A stretch of 64,000 nucleotides of DNA. Source: Streptomyces sp. NBC_01750 (GTDB lineage Bacteria > Actinomycetota > Actinomycetes > Streptomycetales > Streptomycetaceae). The translations under genes and the position numbers were made by a program. The stretch is taken from positions 1,862,001 to 1,926,000 of the forward strand of contig NZ_CP109137.1 in NCBI RefSeq assembly GCF_035918095.1, given 5' to 3'. Below are positions 1-7,940 of this stretch, piece by piece; the stretch's first letter is position 1; each line of letters opens with the position of its first letter. Under the pieces are notes generated by a model. The model worked only from the letters and a program-made list of their open reading frames with translations. It ran no database searches and was not told where the DNA came from.

Positions 1-420
1 GGAGCTTTCTCTCACTACGCGTTCGCGCCGAGCCTGCCGCACTCCCCGCACAGCGGCGGGGCTCTGCGCAGCATGGAGCACCGGGTCGACGGTCCCGTGG
101 TCGCCTGCTATTCGCGGCACGACAGCGCGCTCGGGGTGATCTATCCGCTGGCTTCGAGCCTCGCCGGGGACGATGCGAGCGCGGTCGGGCTGGACAAGCG
201 GTGGTGGGCGATGGGACACGACGGGATACAGGCCGTCGGGCAGACATCGCGGATAACACTCGAGCAGGCGCTCCGCGACGGTATTCCGGGCTCGGGCTGC
301 GTCAGTGTGGACACGGCGCCGGTGGTGCGGCGCGGCGGGCCGCCGGCGGGCGCGCACAGCGACATCTGCCATGAGGAGCTGGCGCGGGTGGTGGTGGCCG
401 CCGGCCGCATCGGGCGCTGA
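1..420 (+). CDS. alpha/beta hydrolase-like protein, C-terminal part
   Basis: The reading frame is open at the window edge, so only the last 139 residues are visible and the start lies outside. The segment reads like the end of an alpha/beta hydrolase: a strand followed by YSRHDSALG, which would hold the acid of the triad, then a long loop and GAHSDICHEEL, which would supply the last histidine. The nucleophile elbow would lie upstream and cannot be checked. Streptomyces genomes carry a family of large hydrolases with this ending, which is recalled and not searched. Substrate unknown. It converges on the penicillin-acylase gene. Confidence 0.55.
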   Translation, partial: GAFSHYAFAPSLPHSPHSGGALRSMEHRVDGPVVACYSRHDSALGVIYPLASSLAGDDASAVGLDKRWWAMGHDGIQAVGQTSRITLEQALRDGIPGSGCVSVDTAPVVRRGGPPAGAHSDICHEELARVVVAAGRIGR

Positions 421-460
421 GTGGCCTCAACGCCCGTGCGAAACACAGCAGTTGTCATCG

Positions 461-502
461 ACCGGCCGACACCGGCCGAACCGGTCACCGGCCGACCGGC
501 CG
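461..502. repeat. four copies of ACCGGCCG between convergent genes
   Basis: ACCGGCCG occurs at 461, 471, 487 and 495. The unit contains the palindrome CGGCCG, so the stretch can fold in several ways. It lies between two converging stop codons and may end transcription from both sides. No U-run follows, which is normal for Streptomyces terminators. Confidence 0.5.
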
Positions 503-547
503 ACCGTCAGCGATGAGTGTCTCCGGCGAGCGGTCGGCGATATGTGG

Positions 548-3364
548 TCACCGGTGCGTCGGGAACTCCACGACCTGCTGGTACGTCGGCCGGTTCTGCC
601 AGTTGACCCCCGGGTGGGTGATGCCGCCCAGCGCACGGTGGATGATCGAGTCCGTGCACCACTGGTTGCCCGCGCCGCAGCTGCCGTCGGCGGGGTAGAC
701 CTCGGTCGCCGGCTTGGCCGTGGCCTGCTTCAGCGTGGCGAGGAGTGCGTCGCGGCAGGCGGCGAGGTCACCGTTGCCGCAGTACGTCTTCGCCAGCGGG
801 CCCTGGACCGGCTCGCCCAGTACCTGACGCAGATCCTTGTCGGCGAAGGCCCACCAGCCGTACTGGAAGGCGGAGCCGCTGTGCGCGCCGGTCGCGCCGT
901 GGCCGGCCGACGGGGACTCGTCGATCGCGAGGTTCCCGGCCAGAGCCTGGTAGAGACCGTCGCCGAGCCCCGGTTTGAACTCGGCCTCGATCAAGAGCGG
1001 CCACCAGGCGTCCATGATGCGCACCGCGTCGGCATGGGTGTAGCTGTGCGAGCCTGGCGCCGTCTCCCTGCGCTGCGAGCCTGCCGCGCTCCAGGAGTCC
1101 AACTGCTGGATCGCCGCGTTCAGTTGGGGGTCTGTCACGGGCTGGGAGCGCAGCACCTTCAGCAGCTCGGGCAGCAGCTGCTCGCCGCGCAGATCGGCGA
1201 CGGCCGCCTCCGCCATGGCCCGGGTGAGCGAGGCGCGGGTCACCCGGCCGTCCGCGACCAGTTTCGCCACCCGGTCGTCGAGCAGATCGCCACGGTGCAC
1301 GGCGCCGAAGCCGAAGGCCGCGGTGGCGTACCCCTTGGCCTGCCGGTTGTTCCAGGAGATGTAGTAGTCCTGGCCGATGGACCGGGGGTGCTGGGCGAAG
1401 GGCGTGTACGAGGCGGTGTTGGCCGCCGGGTCGAAGCCCTGCCACTCGTACGACTGCTCCGCCCTGACCGGCAGCGCCGGGTCGACGTCGGCCGCCCGTA
1501 CCGGGTTCATGCCGCTGTTGAAATAGGCGGCGGTGCGCGAGTCGGCGTAGAACCAGTTGAAGGCGTAGTCGATGTGGTGGGCGGCCTGCTGGAAGGACGT
1601 GGCGTCCGTCACGTACGACGGGTCGTTGAGCATCTGGAAGCCGATGATCGAGTCGGCCTCGTGGCGGTAGGTGGTGCGCAGCGAGGTGTACGCGACGGGC
1701 CTGCCGCCCACCGTGGCGCGGTGGGTGACCATGCCGTACTTGGTCCGCCAGACCTGCATGCGGTAGGAGCCGGCGGCGGTGGAGTCGGCGACCGTCGGCT
1801 TCCAGGCATTGCGGCGCTCCATTTTCTCCATGGGGGTGCAGACGCCGCGGTAGAGGTAGTGGTCGGCGTCCTTGCCCGGGGTGCCGCCGCCGGGTGCGCA
1901 CAGCTCGACCGCATAGCTGTCGGTGATGTCCTGGGCGGCGGAGGTGGCGGACCAGGCATAGTCCTGGCCTCGGCCCATCTGAACGTACATACCGATGCCG
2001 GCGAAAGAGACGCCGCGAGCGGAGATGCCGGGGCCCTGTATCTCCTGGAGCATCATCAGCTGTGGCGCGAAATAGCCGGTTTGCGGGCCGAAGACGGCGA
2101 TCGGGTTGCCGCTCGCGGTGTTCTTGCCGGAGACGACGAGCGCGTTGGACATCCCGCGCCCGCCGCCGATCGAACCGGGCGCGACAACTCCGTGGTCGTA
2201 CATGCCCTGCGCGGGCCTGAGGTTCTCCGGGACCCGCAGCGGGGACTTGGCGTCGGTGCCCGCGGCGCCGGTCCTGTCGTGGACGAGCTGCTCGGGGACG
2301 AGAGATCCGGCGTCGGGCAGTGCGGTGCCGCGCGGGTTCGCGGGCTTGTTGGCGTACGGGAAACTGGTGCCGTCATGGACGGTGAGCACGGCCTCGGGAT
2401 CCTCGCGCTGCCGGAAGGACTCCCAGACCCTGGTGCCTTCCACCAGGCCGTACTTCTGCTGCGCGGCGAGCAGGGAGAGAGCGGCCTGCACCTCGCCGCC
2501 GCCGCCTCCGCCGAACTGGCCGCCGACCACCGAGGCGATGGCGATGAGGTCGCTGAGTTTGAAGGGCTGGATCTCACCGGCGTTGGTGATCGAGTCGATA
2601 TGGCCGGTCAGGACGTACTCGCCGGGGAAGTACCGTCCGTTCTTGGACTGCACCCGGTAGGCGTTGATGCCGTCGACGTAGGCCTGGGCATCGGCCATGG
2701 CCTGCTCGCCACGGGCGCCCTCGGTGGTGCGGATCCGCTCTGTCTGCGCCTCGTAGTCGGCCTCGGTGTACGGGGCGGAGGGCCAGAACTGCTGCTCCAG
2801 GCCCTGGTTGGCGAGCGCACCACCGGCGAACGGGGTGAGTTCGCCCCGGCCGATGTGCCGGAAGAGGTCCATCATCCACAGCCGGTCCTGGCCGGCGGCG
2901 AATCCGGCGCCGTACTCGGTGCCGTAGCGGGTGGTGCCCTTGATGTGCGGGACGCCGGTCTTCCTGTCGCGGGTGATCGTGACGTCGGAGCGGGGTTTGG
3001 TGACGGACTCGGCCTGGCCTTCGGGGACACCGAAGGAGGAGTCGTTGAAGAAGTCGGTCAGCTTGGTGTCGGTGAGTCCGCCGTAGCCGCCCACCAGGGA
3101 GTCGTAGCGGCCGAGTTGGTCGGAGCTGTGGGCCGGGCGGGTGCCGAGGACGCGATGGGCGAGGATGTCGGCGAGGGTGGCGTTGCCGTTCTCGCCGGGC
3201 GGCAGGATGTCGGCGCACTGGCTCCGGCAGAGGTCGCCATCGGCGGACGCGGTGGGGGCCGCGGCCGCGGCCGTGGTCTGGGGCAGCGGGGCCATCAGCC
3301 CCGCGGCGAGCGCGAACACCGCGGCAGTGACGGCAGTTCTGAGACTTCCGGTGCGTCGTCGCAT
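548..3364 (-). CDS. secreted penicillin acylase family (S45) Ntn hydrolase
   Basis: A 938-residue precursor of the penicillin/acyl-homoserine-lactone acylase family. These enzymes cut themselves into alpha and beta chains and hydrolyse amide bonds of side-chain acyl groups. A signal peptide is clear: RRR, then a hydrophobic run ending in an Ala-rich stretch near residue 36. The family's beta-chain start is seen as GMSNALVVSGKNTASGNP, making Ser406 the likely N-terminal nucleophile after autoproteolysis. A GGQFGGGGGG stretch (281-290) lies in the alpha chain. A strong Shine-Dalgarno (GGAGGAG) precedes the ATG. Length fits the family. The substrate (penicillin, homoserine lactone, aculeacin or other N-acyl compound) cannot be told from sequence. 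The gene stands alone. Confidence 0.93.
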   Translation of the reverse strand: MRRRTGSLRTAVTAAVFALAAGLMAPLPQTTAAAAAPTASADGDLCRSQCADILPPGENGNATLADILAHRVLGTRPAHSSDQLGRYDSLVGGYGGLTDTKLTDFFNDSSFGVPEGQAESVTKPRSDVTITRDRKTGVPHIKGTTRYGTEYGAGFAAGQDRLWMMDLFRHIGRGELTPFAGGALANQGLEQQFWPSAPYTEADYEAQTERIRTTEGARGEQAMADAQAYVDGINAYRVQSKNGRYFPGEYVLTGHIDSITNAGEIQPFKLSDLIAIASVVGGQFGGGGGGEVQAALSLLAAQQKYGLVEGTRVWESFRQREDPEAVLTVHDGTSFPYANKPANPRGTALPDAGSLVPEQLVHDRTGAAGTDAKSPLRVPENLRPAQGMYDHGVVAPGSIGGGRGMSNALVVSGKNTASGNPIAVFGPQTGYFAPQLMMLQEIQGPGISARGVSFAGIGMYVQMGRGQDYAWSATSAAQDITDSYAVELCAPGGGTPGKDADHYLYRGVCTPMEKMERRNAWKPTVADSTAAGSYRMQVWRTKYGMVTHRATVGGRPVAYTSLRTTYRHEADSIIGFQMLNDPSYVTDATSFQQAAHHIDYAFNWFYADSRTAAYFNSGMNPVRAADVDPALPVRAEQSYEWQGFDPAANTASYTPFAQHPRSIGQDYYISWNNRQAKGYATAAFGFGAVHRGDLLDDRVAKLVADGRVTRASLTRAMAEAAVADLRGEQLLPELLKVLRSQPVTDPQLNAAIQQLDSWSAAGSQRRETAPGSHSYTHADAVRIMDAWWPLLIEAEFKPGLGDGLYQALAGNLAIDESPSAGHGATGAHSGSAFQYGWWAFADKDLRQVLGEPVQGPLAKTYCGNGDLAACRDALLATLKQATAKPATEVYPADGSCGAGNQWCTDSIIHRALGGITHPGVNWQNRPTYQQVVEFPTHR

Positions 3365-3554
3365 GGATGCTCCTCCGGAGGTTACCGACGGTATGACTCA
3401 CAAGTAAGGTGAACATGCGTCACCTTTCCCGAACCACCACACGGCGAGGCGATGTCCCGCTGATGGCCGCCATCGAATTTTCGATGGAGCCGGATGGGGT
3501 AGTCGTACGTCCACTCTTTGACGCCGATGTACCAGCGACGGAGGTGGCAGTGCG

Positions 3555-4166
3555 ATGGCCGGTTTCCGGAGTCTCGCGAGACAGGTGCGCGACCCACGGT
3601 GTGACCTGGCGCTTCGGCGCTATTCACTGCGCAAGTGCCTGGAGCGGTTTGCCCCTTATGGGCACCGGGCGACCTGGGATCATCTGTGCGGGAAGCACAG
3701 AATCGAACCCGAGGACAGGGCTCCCGATCCGGCGCGGCTGGTGGCCGCGCTCGAGGAGTTGGAGGAGGCGCGGGCCGTCTGGCTCGCGTACGAGGAGAGT
3801 TTCGCCGACCGTCGGAAACGCGAGAAGCACGACGGGCTGAGGCGACCCGGATTCATCGACGACTGGCACCGCCGGACCTGGGGCGGGAACGGGGTCGCAC
3901 GCTGCGACATCCCGGCCGCCCATCCGGCGGCGCCGCTCGGTGAGGTACTGCGCCGGCTGATTTCCGCACTGGAGACCGATCCCGGTGCGGCCTGTCCGGT
4001 GTGCGAGGGAACGAACATCGTCTGGCGGCAGGACCTCGCCCGTGAACCGTGGTTCGGGCCGGTCTGCACGGGCTGCGGCATCGTTGTGCCGCAGCCCGTT
4101 CTGACGTCCGAGGCCGTGGCGGCGGCCAAGAGGGCCGGGCGCAGGGAACTGGCGTCGGTGGCGTGA
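3555..4166 (+). CDS. conserved hypothetical zinc-ribbon protein
   Basis: A soluble 203-residue protein preceded by GGAGGTGG at good spacing. The N-terminal two thirds are rich in Arg, Glu and Trp and probably helical. The C-terminal part holds two Cys pairs, CPVCEGTN and CTGCGI, about 30 residues apart, a classic zinc ribbon. No catalytic motif was recognised. It could bind nucleic acid or be a small adaptor. A strong terminator follows directly, so it is probably transcribed alone. Function unknown. Confidence 0.7.
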   Translation: MAGFRSLARQVRDPRCDLALRRYSLRKCLERFAPYGHRATWDHLCGKHRIEPEDRAPDPARLVAALEELEEARAVWLAYEESFADRRKREKHDGLRRPGFIDDWHRRTWGGNGVARCDIPAAHPAAPLGEVLRRLISALETDPGAACPVCEGTNIVWRQDLAREPWFGPVCTGCGIVVPQPVLTSEAVAAAKRAGRRELASVA

Positions 4167-4170
4167 GGCA

Positions 4171-4206
4171 CGCGGGGGCGGGCCACGGCGTCGTTGCGCC
4201 CCCGCG
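4171..4206 (+). terminator. intrinsic hairpin after the zinc-ribbon gene
   Basis: CGCGGGGGCG pairs perfectly with CGCCCCCGCG across a 16-base loop, five bases after the stop codon of the zinc-ribbon gene. The rest of the roughly 300-base gap up to the RNA ligase gene shows nothing else recognisable. Confidence 0.75.
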
Positions 4207-4473
4207 TAGCCGACCCGGTGACGGTGGCCTTGTCAGTGGCGGCCGGCACCACCGAAGGCACCATCCAAGTCTGCCCGGACGCGCCCTGTTCGGCCGGTGA
4301 CCGGCACTGCGGAGGACCGGGCCGGCGGACACGCTCTTCCCGCCGGACGGCCGGCGTGCCGCGGCCCATGCCCAACTGGCGTGCGCCGCCCCGGACATCG
4401 CCGATATTCGGTGGCTGCCCACCCTCGACAGCCCTCACAGTGGTGAAGGCAATCCGTAACCGAGGAGGCGCCG

Positions 4474-5583
4474 ATGTCGACGCTGCGAGTCACCGCAGAA
4501 CTGCTCACCGTTCACGAGCACCCGAACGCCGATGCGCTCGAGCTGGCCCAGGTGGGTCTGTACCGCGCGGTCGTCGCCAAGGGCGCCTACCGCAGTGGCG
4601 ACGCTGCCGTGTACATCCCGGAACAGGCAGTGCTGCCCGCGGAGTTGATCGAGGAGCTGGGGCTGACCGGGCGTCTGGCCGGCAAGGCGTCCGACCGGGT
4701 CAAGGCGGTGCGGCTGCGCGGCGAGCTGTCGCAAGGCATCGTGTGCCGGCCGCGGGCGCTCGCGGACCTCGATCTGACGCAGGCGGCCGCCGACGGCACG
4801 GACTTCGCGGAGCTGCTCTCGATCACCAAGTGGTCGCCGCCCATCCCGCCCACGATGGACGGGGAGGTGGAGCGGGCGCCCGAACTGCTGCCGTGGGTCG
4901 ACATCGAGAACATCCAGCGCTACCCGGAGATATTCGAGCCGGGCGAGCCGGTGGTGCTGACCGAGAAGCTGCACGGTTCGGCCTGCCTGCTGACGTACAG
5001 CGTGGCGGACGGAGAGCGAAGCGAGACGGGGGTCCCCACGACCGGAGGCCGGGGGAAGGTGCAGGTGTCGTCGAAGGGCTTCGGCGCCAAGGGTCTGGCG
5101 CTCACAGAGGATCCGCGGAATCTGTACTGGCGCGCGGTGCTCGGCCATGACGTCCCCGCGGTCGCGGCGCGCCTCGCCGAGAAGCTGGGAGCGAGCCGGA
5201 TCGGTCTCTTCGGCGAGGTGTACGGCGCCGGGGTGCAGGACCTCGGCTACGGTGCCAACGCGCGCTCCGAGGCACTGGGTTACGCCGTATTCGACGTATC
5301 GGCGGAGATCGACGGCCAGGTCCGCTGGCTGGATCCGGCCGGGCTGCTGGAGGGTGAACTGCCGCTCGTACCAAGGCTGTACGAGGGTCCGTACGACATC
5401 GAGAAGGTGCTGGAGCTGGCAAGCGGGCGGGAAACCGTGTCCGGGCGCGAGCTGCATCTGCGCGAGGGCGTCGTGATCCGTCCGGCCACCGAGCGCTACA
5501 GCCCCGTGGTGGGCGGCCGCGCGATCGCCAAGGCGGTCAGCCCGGCGTATCTGACTCGCAAGGGTGGCACGGAGTACGAGTAG
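4474..5583 (+). CDS. RNA ligase, DRB0094/Rnl5 type
   Basis: A 369-residue ATP-dependent RNA ligase that would seal nicks with a 3'-OH and 5'-phosphate through a lysyl-AMP intermediate. The N-terminal ~120 residues match the OB-like module of the Deinococcus Rnl clade. The nucleotidyltransferase core follows: motif I EKLHGS with Lys165 as the adenylation site, motif III LFGEVYGAG, motif IV EGVVIRP and motif V AIAKAV. All key residues are present, so the enzyme should be active. GAGGAG lies just upstream of the ATG. There is no neighbouring kinase, phosphatase, RtcB or toxin gene to show which broken RNA it repairs. A short GC-rich repeat sits in frame just after motif I. Confidence 0.9.
   Translation: MSTLRVTAELLTVHEHPNADALELAQVGLYRAVVAKGAYRSGDAAVYIPEQAVLPAELIEELGLTGRLAGKASDRVKAVRLRGELSQGIVCRPRALADLDLTQAAADGTDFAELLSITKWSPPIPPTMDGEVERAPELLPWVDIENIQRYPEIFEPGEPVVLTEKLHGSACLLTYSVADGERSETGVPTTGGRGKVQVSSKGFGAKGLALTEDPRNLYWRAVLGHDVPAVAARLAEKLGASRIGLFGEVYGAGVQDLGYGANARSEALGYAVFDVSAEIDGQVRWLDPAGLLEGELPLVPRLYEGPYDIEKVLELASGRETVSGRELHLREGVVIRPATERYSPVVGGRAIAKAVSPAYLTRKGGTEYE
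5011..5055. repeat. short GC-rich palindromic repeat inside the RNA ligase gene
   Basis: The stretch contains GAGCGAAGCGAGACGGGGGT, then CCCC and GGAGGCCGGGGG. It resembles small repeats scattered in many Streptomyces genomes (from memory). It adds about 15 residues (around 180-195) to the ligase without breaking the frame. Confidence 0.55.
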
Positions 5584-5610
5584 AGCGACCCTGCGCGGAC
5601 CGTGGAAGAG

Positions 5611-5639
5611 GTGGGCCCGTCACGGGGGTGCGGGCCCAC
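5611..5639 (+). terminator. intrinsic hairpin after the RNA ligase gene
   Basis: GTGGGCCCG pairs perfectly with CGGGCCCAC across an 11-base loop, about 30 bases after the ligase stop codon. It lies between the ligase and the convergent soxR gene. Confidence 0.75.
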
Positions 5640-5759
5640 CGCCGGTCGGCGGCTCGCCACACGGGCTTGATCTTCAGGCCCGTCCGGCGACCGAGGACGA
5701 ACCCTCTGCCCGGCGGGCCCGGACGGACCGGGCCGGCCGCATGGGCCACCGCGCCCGCA

Positions 5760-6236
5760 TCAGCAGCAGTCCTTCGCGGACCGGCGCTCCGGCAACAGCC
5801 GCGAGCCGCTCATCCGCTCGCCCGAGATGTCGTCCGGGTTGGACAGCACACAGGTCTCCAGCGAGAGACAGCCGCAGCCGATGCAGTCGGTGAGATGGTC
5901 ACGGAGCCTGCCGAGCTGCTTGATGCGTTCATCGAGCTCGGTACGCCAGGCCTCGGACAGCCGCGCCCAGTCCTCACGGTCCGGCGTGCGTTCGTCGGGC
6001 AGCTCGGCGAGCGCGTCCCGGATGGTGGCGAGCGGAATGCCGACGCGCTGCGCGGCGCGCACGAAGGCGACGCGGCGCAGTGCGTCCCTGCTGTAGCGGC
6101 GCTGGTTTCCGGTGGTCCTGCGGCTGCTGATCAGGCCCTTTGACTCGTAGAAGTGGAGGGCGGACACGGCCGCGCCACTGCGCGCGGACAGCTGGCCGAC
6201 CGTGAGCTCATGGATCTTCTCGGGAATCTGTGGCAC
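5760..6236 (-). CDS. soxR: redox-sensing MerR-family activator SoxR
   Basis: A 158-residue SoxR. The N-terminal MerR helix-turn-helix is seen as LTVGQLSARSGAAVSALHFY, followed by the dimerisation helix. The [2Fe-2S] cluster ligands are intact as Cys118-x2-Cys121-x-Cys123-x5-Cys129 (CIGCGCLSLETC). In streptomycetes SoxR senses redox-active small molecules and turns on a small set of oxidoreductase and efflux genes, not superoxide defence. The GTG start is chosen because it gives the usual N-terminus MPQIPEKI; its Shine-Dalgarno is poorly spaced. It is divergent from the MaoC gene. No obvious SoxR box was seen in the shared gap. Confidence 0.93.
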   Translation of the reverse strand: MPQIPEKIHELTVGQLSARSGAAVSALHFYESKGLISSRRTTGNQRRYSRDALRRVAFVRAAQRVGIPLATIRDALAELPDERTPDREDWARLSEAWRTELDERIKQLGRLRDHLTDCIGCGCLSLETCVLSNPDDISGERMSGSRLLPERRSAKDCC

Positions 6237-6303
6237 TCCTCGAACCCTACTGGTCGTGTGTTGGCAGCCTTCCGTTGACAGAAGAGCGCATGCACAACCA
6301 TGC

Positions 6304-6318
6304 TGAGCAAGCGCTTAG
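6304..6318. promoter_or_regulatory. candidate TetR operator upstream of the MaoC gene
   Basis: TGAGCAAGCGCTTAG, with the perfect core palindrome AAGCGCTT, lies 42 bases before the MaoC start. The identical 15 bases occur upstream of the TetR gene that follows MaoC, which is strong internal evidence for one shared regulator. Confidence 0.7.
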
Positions 6319-6359
6319 ACAATGAGCTTGTGAACGCTTGAGAGGCAGGGACCAGGGAC

Positions 6360-6821
6360 ATGGCCGAGCCGAGGATCTTCACCTCCGCCGATGAGCTGCG
6401 CGCCGGGGTCGGCGAACAGCTGGGGCACAGCGAATGGCTGGAAGTCGAGCAGAAGCGGATCGACCTCTTCGCCGACGCCACCGGCGACCACCAGTGGATC
6501 CATGTGGACCCGGAGCGGGCCGCGAGCGGCCCGTTCGGCACGACGATCGCGCACGGCTATCTCACGCTGTCGCTGCTGCCGGTCTTCGTACCGCAGATCC
6601 TGCGCGTCGAAGGCATGAAGATGGGCATCAACTACGGGGCCAACAAGGTCCGCTTCCCCTCCCCCGTGCCGGTGGGCTCACGGCTGCGCGCGTCGGCGGT
6701 CCTCCAGAACGTCGAGGAGGCGGGCGGCGGTGTGCAGGTGACCGCCCTCGTCACAGTGGAGCGCGAGGGCGGCGACAAGCCGGTGTGCGTGGCCGAGTCG
6801 GTGTCCCGCTACTACTTCTGA
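6360..6821 (+). CDS. MaoC-family (R)-specific enoyl-CoA hydratase
   Basis: A 153-residue single hot-dog-fold hydratase. The signature hydratase-2 segment is clear: ADATGDHQWIHVDPERA with the catalytic Asp and His, then FGTTIAHGYLTLSLLP. Such proteins hydrate 2-enoyl-CoA to (R)-3-hydroxyacyl-CoA. The ATG is the first start after a GGGACCAGGGA stretch. The gene faces a TetR gene whose promoter carries the same operator-like palindrome, so repression by that TetR and relief by an acyl-CoA is likely. Its exact substrate chain length is not visible. Confidence 0.9.
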   Translation: MAEPRIFTSADELRAGVGEQLGHSEWLEVEQKRIDLFADATGDHQWIHVDPERAASGPFGTTIAHGYLTLSLLPVFVPQILRVEGMKMGINYGANKVRFPSPVPVGSRLRASAVLQNVEEAGGGVQVTALVTVEREGGDKPVCVAESVSRYYF

Positions 6822-6845
6822 GCGTCGGCCTGGACCGCTCCTGAG

Positions 6846-7469
6846 CTACTTCCGAGCGGCGACCATGCGCAGGACGAGGTCGGCGTAGAGCGCGCCGACC
6901 TCGTCGGGCGTCCGGGCTCCCCGCACGTTGAACCACCGCGCCACGTCGATGCAGAGCGACAGCACGGCGACCGTGGTGCCGGGCACATCGGGGACGTCGA
7001 ACTCCCCCGTCTCCACGCCGTCGCGCAGGATGCCCCGCACCACGGCGTCGCTGCGGCGCCGCAACTCCAAGATCTCGGTGCGGTGGTCGTCGGAGAGCGC
7101 GTCGATCTCGTACTGGACCACGTGCGCGGTGTCGTGCCGCCCGGCATGCCAGCGCACGAAGGAGCGCACCGCGTCGGCGAGCCGATCGGAAGGTGTGCCG
7201 CCGCCGGCGTCCGCCGCCGTAAGGATCTCCAGCGCCTTGTCGTGCCCGATCCGGCTGATCCGGTGAAGCAGCTCTTCCTTGGTCTTGTAGTGGATGTAGA
7301 GCGCGGCCGGGCTCATCCCCGCGCGGCCCGCGATGTCCCGCGTCGTCGTCGCGTGGTAGCCGCTTTCGGCGAAGGCCTCGACGGCGGCGACGAGCAGCTT
7401 TCTGGCCGCCTCGGGCGTGACCTCACCCCACGGCATGTCCTCGCCGGCCGTGTCCTCCGCCGTACTCAT
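6846..7469 (-). CDS. TetR-family regulator, probable repressor of the MaoC gene
   Basis: A 207-residue TetR protein. The N-terminal helix-turn-helix is TTRDIAGRAGMSPAALYIHY (about residues 42-61). The C-terminal ligand domain is helical, with no recognised subfamily beyond general acyl-CoA-type TetR proteins. The ATG is chosen over an upstream GTG because GGAAGGGG sits at proper spacing before it. The gene converges on the MaoC gene. A 15-base palindromic element in front of it is repeated exactly in front of MaoC, pointing to autoregulation and control of MaoC. Confidence 0.88.
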   Translation of the reverse strand: MSTAEDTAGEDMPWGEVTPEAARKLLVAAVEAFAESGYHATTTRDIAGRAGMSPAALYIHYKTKEELLHRISRIGHDKALEILTAADAGGGTPSDRLADAVRSFVRWHAGRHDTAHVVQYEIDALSDDHRTEILELRRRSDAVVRGILRDGVETGEFDVPDVPGTTVAVLSLCIDVARWFNVRGARTPDEVGALYADLVLRMVAARK

Positions 7470-7514
7470 CACTGGCCCCTTCCGATCAGCAGAACGCACA
7501 CCATACCCCGAGGG

Positions 7515-7529
7515 TGAGCAAGCGCTTAG
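7515..7529. promoter_or_regulatory. candidate TetR operator upstream of the TetR gene
   Basis: TGAGCAAGCGCTTAG, identical to the element before the MaoC gene, lies about 46 bases upstream of the chosen TetR start. This placement suits autorepression. Confidence 0.7.
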
Positions 7530-7538
7530 GGCATCTGG

Positions 7539-7826
7539 TCAGACCTTTTGGAAGGGGTCGTGCTCGGCGAGCATCTTTTCCAGCCGGGCCTGGTCGACGC
7601 GGCTGACGATCTGCCCGGCCTCCTGACGGTCCCTGATCACCTTGGCCAGGGTGAACGCCGAGGTGGTGAGGTAGAGGACGGCGATGGCGAGGAAGCCGCG
7701 CACCCAGGCATCCGCGTCGAGATACAGGATGCCGAGGCCGACGGCCGCCAGGGCGACAGCGAAGGAGGCGACGGCCTGACCGTAGAAGGCCGCCGTGTTC
7801 TGCTGCTTGACCGGTGTTTCACTCAT
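7539..7826 (-). CDS. YiaA/YiaB-like small inner-membrane protein
   Basis: A 95-residue membrane protein starting MSETPVKQQNTAAFYGQ. Two hydrophobic helices (about residues 15-33 and 38-55) are joined by the short LDADAWV turn, the two-helix arrangement of the YiaA/YiaB family. The C-terminal 35 residues are charged and cytoplasmic. The start is the second ATG of the frame; the upstream extension is proline- and histidine-rich and unlike the family. No function is known for the family. Confidence 0.72.
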   Translation of the reverse strand: MSETPVKQQNTAAFYGQAVASFAVALAAVGLGILYLDADAWVRGFLAIAVLYLTTSAFTLAKVIRDRQEAGQIVSRVDQARLEKMLAEHDPFQKV

Positions 7827-7940
7827 GCCGGTCAGCATCGGCCGGTGTGGCCGGTGCCACATCCGCTCCCGTACTCATCAGCGTACTCAGAGGCCCGGAG
7901 ACACCGGCTGCCGGACCCACCGGATCAACAACCCACCGGG

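Noticed and set aside
305..3412. Very long open frame on the plus strand opposite the penicillin acylase gene
   Set aside because: It is a GC-bias shadow of the minus-strand gene. Its composition (Gly, Val, Arg, Asp) is not protein-like and it shows no motif.
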